Assembly: GCA_030043155.1 (NCBI GenBank)
Contig: JASHYE010000142.1
Location: forward strand, 1-8,886
Direction of reading: 5' to 3'
Origin: Candidatus Acidiferrales bacterium
Lineage (GTDB): Bacteria; Acidobacteriota; Terriglobia; Acidoferrales; UBA7541
Length of the DNA stretch: 8,886 nt
Under the pieces are notes generated by a model. The model saw nothing but the letters and a program-made list of their open reading frames with translations, did no database searches and was not told the DNA's origin. A program made the position numbers and the translations under genes. Positions 7,499 to 8,886 of the stretch are shown here, piece after piece. The stretch's first letter is position 1. Each line of letters starts with the position of its first letter.

Positions 7499-7951
7499 GT
7501 GACTCTTCTTGACGCCAACCAAGCGGAACCATCCAAGAAGCCGTACTACATTATTGTCATCGTTCTCGTAGTATTTCTGATTGCGCTTTTCGTGTGGCGC
7601 GAAGTGCGCTTCCGTTCGGAGGAGAAGACGGCCACTTCGTTTTTCAGTGAGCTTGCTTCCGGCAATCTTCAGCAGGCGTACAAAACGTGGCAGCCCTCGG
7701 AGAGTTATTCCTTCAACGATTTTCAGAATACGTGGGGCCCGGACGGATACTACGGGCCGGTGAAGAGTTTTGAAATCGAAGCCACGGAGGCGCCTCGCAG
7801 GAGTGATTCGAGCGTTGCGGTAACTGCTCTTGTCAGCCCATATCAGCCTTTCCCGAAAAGCGGCACGGCAGAAGCGAATAAGACCAAGGAAATCGTCATC
7901 TGGGTGAACCGCACGACACAATCGCTGAGTTTCCCGCCGCCTACTTTTTAG
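7499..7951 (+). CDS. Small membrane-anchored protein of unknown function, last gene of the export operon
   Basis: I do not recognise this 150-aa protein. It has a short basic N-terminus ending SKKP, one strongly hydrophobic segment (about 17-34, YYIIVIVLVVFLIALFVW) and an outward-facing soluble domain of about 115 residues. The pattern TATSFFSELASGNLQQAYKTW (44-64), then FNDFQNTWGPDGYYGPVKSFEIE, recalls NTF2-like/DUF4878-type domains, in which a helix carries 'F..L..G....AY' before a beta sheet. That resemblance is by eye only. It lies 31 bases after the permease stop on the same strand, so co-transcription and a role near the pump are likely but unproven. GTG at 7499 was chosen for its AGGGA site; GTG at 7475 would add eight residues. 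Its stop overlaps the convergent kinase gene by 11 bases. Confidence 0.78.
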   Translation: MTLLDANQAEPSKKPYYIIVIVLVVFLIALFVWREVRFRSEEKTATSFFSELASGNLQQAYKTWQPSESYSFNDFQNTWGPDGYYGPVKSFEIEATEAPRRSDSSVAVTALVSPYQPFPKSGTAEANKTKEIVIWVNRTTQSLSFPPPTF

Positions 7952-8886
7952 CGACTTCGCGTAATGCGCCAGACAATTCTTCACGCGTCAGCGTAGCCGT
8001 TCCCAATTTCGCTACCACCACTCCCGCGGCGGCATTGCCGAGAATAGCCGCCTCGCGCAATGAAGCTCCGGCGGCGCTGGCGAGCGCCATGGTTGCCAGC
8101 ACGGTGTCGCCCGCACCGGTAACGTCGAAAACCTGGCGGCCGCTGTTCACTTCGCGCCTAGGCGCCTTCCCGATCACCCCCATCGGCGTTTCCTTGCTGA
8201 TGGCCGACACGTGAAATCCTTTGGCATCGTCGCGCTCGAAAAGATTTAGCCCCTGCGCGCCAAGTGTGATCACCACTGCACCGCATCCAAAATGATCGAG
8301 AAGCGCGCGGCCAGCCTCCACAACAGATTGTTCGGAATCGAGCGAGCGCGTGACAAGAAAGCCGGCCTCAGCGCGGTTGCAAATCACGACGGTGGCACCG
8401 CGGTAGGCAGTCAAGCGCGACCACTTCGGTTTGATGAAGGATGGAATTTTGCGCCGCGCGGCCGCATCCAAGACGCGCTCGGCGAGTGTGTCACTCACCA
8501 CACCTTTGTCATAATCCGAGATTACAAGCGCGTGCATGCGTTCGATGGCAGAAGTGAGGCGCTTCATGAGTTGCTGCTCCGACGAATCCGGCAGGTGAGT
8601 TCGCACCTCGCGATCGACGCGCACCACCTGCTGCTGCCGGGCGATAATTCGCGTTTTTAGCGTGGTCGGACGGCCGGCCAGCTCGACAATGCCCTTTTGG
8701 CCGAGATTGAGTTCGCGCATCGCTGCTCGCACCGCATCGCCAGCCTCGTCCTTTCCGATGACGCCAAAAACTTCCACGCGCGCGCCGAGAGCAGCCAGGT
8801 TCGCGGCCACGTTTCCCGCGCCGCCGAGGCATTCACTCTGCTTCATGAAATCCACGACGGGCACGGCGGCTTCCGGTGAAATTCGG
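7941..8886 (-). CDS. RfaE1/HldA-like D-glycero-beta-D-manno-heptose-7-phosphate kinase, 5' end cut by window
   Basis: PfkB/ribokinase-family enzyme; the best match is the kinase that makes heptose-1,7-bisphosphate for the ADP-heptose of the LPS core. The frame is open to the window edge, and RISPEAAVPVV, read before any start codon, is the RfaE hallmark, so the gene begins outside. Also seen are CLGGAGNVAANLAALGA (sugar-binding GG motif), VISDYDKGVVS, NRAEA (8363-8378) and the catalytic anion-hole motif DVTGAGDT with its Asp codon at 8106-8108. The protein ends after the kinase domain, so the cytidylyltransferase half of bifunctional HldE is absent. Oddities are an apparent insertion of about 20 residues before VFDVTGAGDT (about 8136-8195) and KPK where E. 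coli has DPK. Another PfkB sugar kinase is the alternative. Confidence 0.85.
   Translation of the reverse strand, partial: RISPEAAVPVVDFMKQSECLGGAGNVAANLAALGARVEVFGVIGKDEAGDAVRAAMRELNLGQKGIVELAGRPTTLKTRIIARQQQVVRVDREVRTHLPDSSEQQLMKRLTSAIERMHALVISDYDKGVVSDTLAERVLDAAARRKIPSFIKPKWSRLTAYRGATVVICNRAEAGFLVTRSLDSEQSVVEAGRALLDHFGCGAVVITLGAQGLNLFERDDAKGFHVSAISKETPMGVIGKAPRREVNSGRQVFDVTGAGDTVLATMALASAAGASLREAAILGNAAAGVVVAKLGTATLTREELSGALREVAKK

Overview
The window reads as a compact, G+C-rich bacterial chromosome segment from a Gram-negative-type (diderm) organism. Two features point to an outer membrane: a periplasmic-adaptor (HlyD-type) export operon and a heptose-7-phosphate kinase of the lipopolysaccharide-core pathway. 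The gene style (AsnRS, a Bacillus-like arginase, a long Ddl, a kinase-only RfaE/HldE relative) suggests Acidobacteriota. That is an impression from protein resemblance, not a demonstrated placement. There are no insertion sequences, CRISPR arrays, tRNA or rRNA genes, and no sign of recent transfer. Coding density is very high: no gene-free stretch exceeds about 150 bases.

Left part (1-3390, + strand): the 3' part of asnS (asparaginyl-tRNA synthetase), a complete arginase, D-alanine--D-alanine ligase whose ATG overlaps the arginase stop by one base, and a small VOC-fold protein. These look like housekeeping and central nitrogen/cell-wall genes, probably partly co-transcribed.

Middle part (3420-7951, + strand): a self-contained export operon. 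It opens with a clear sigma70-type promoter (TTGACA, 17-bp spacer, TAAACT). The -10 lies partly inside a perfect 16-bp palindrome, which is a very good candidate operator for the TetR-family repressor encoded just downstream. Then come tetR, an HlyD/YbhG-type membrane-fusion protein (ATGA overlap with tetR, strong AGGAGG), a DrrA/YbhF-type ABC ATPase, an ABC-2 permease (TTG start) and a small membrane-anchored protein of unknown function. The order resembles the E. coli cecR-ybhGFSR cluster, but with one permease gene instead of two and an extra anchored small protein at the end. The expected logic is a drug- or metabolite-responsive, self-repressed efflux pump; the substrate is unknown.

Right part (7941-8886, - strand): a PfkB-family kinase most like RfaE1/HldA, cut at its 5' end by the window edge. 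It converges on the export operon and overlaps its last gene by 11 bases.

I do not see a wholly new system. The points most worth a second look are the promoter/operator architecture, the extra small protein in the export operon, the VOC protein that seems to lack all canonical metal ligands, and the insertion plus altered residues in the heptose kinase.
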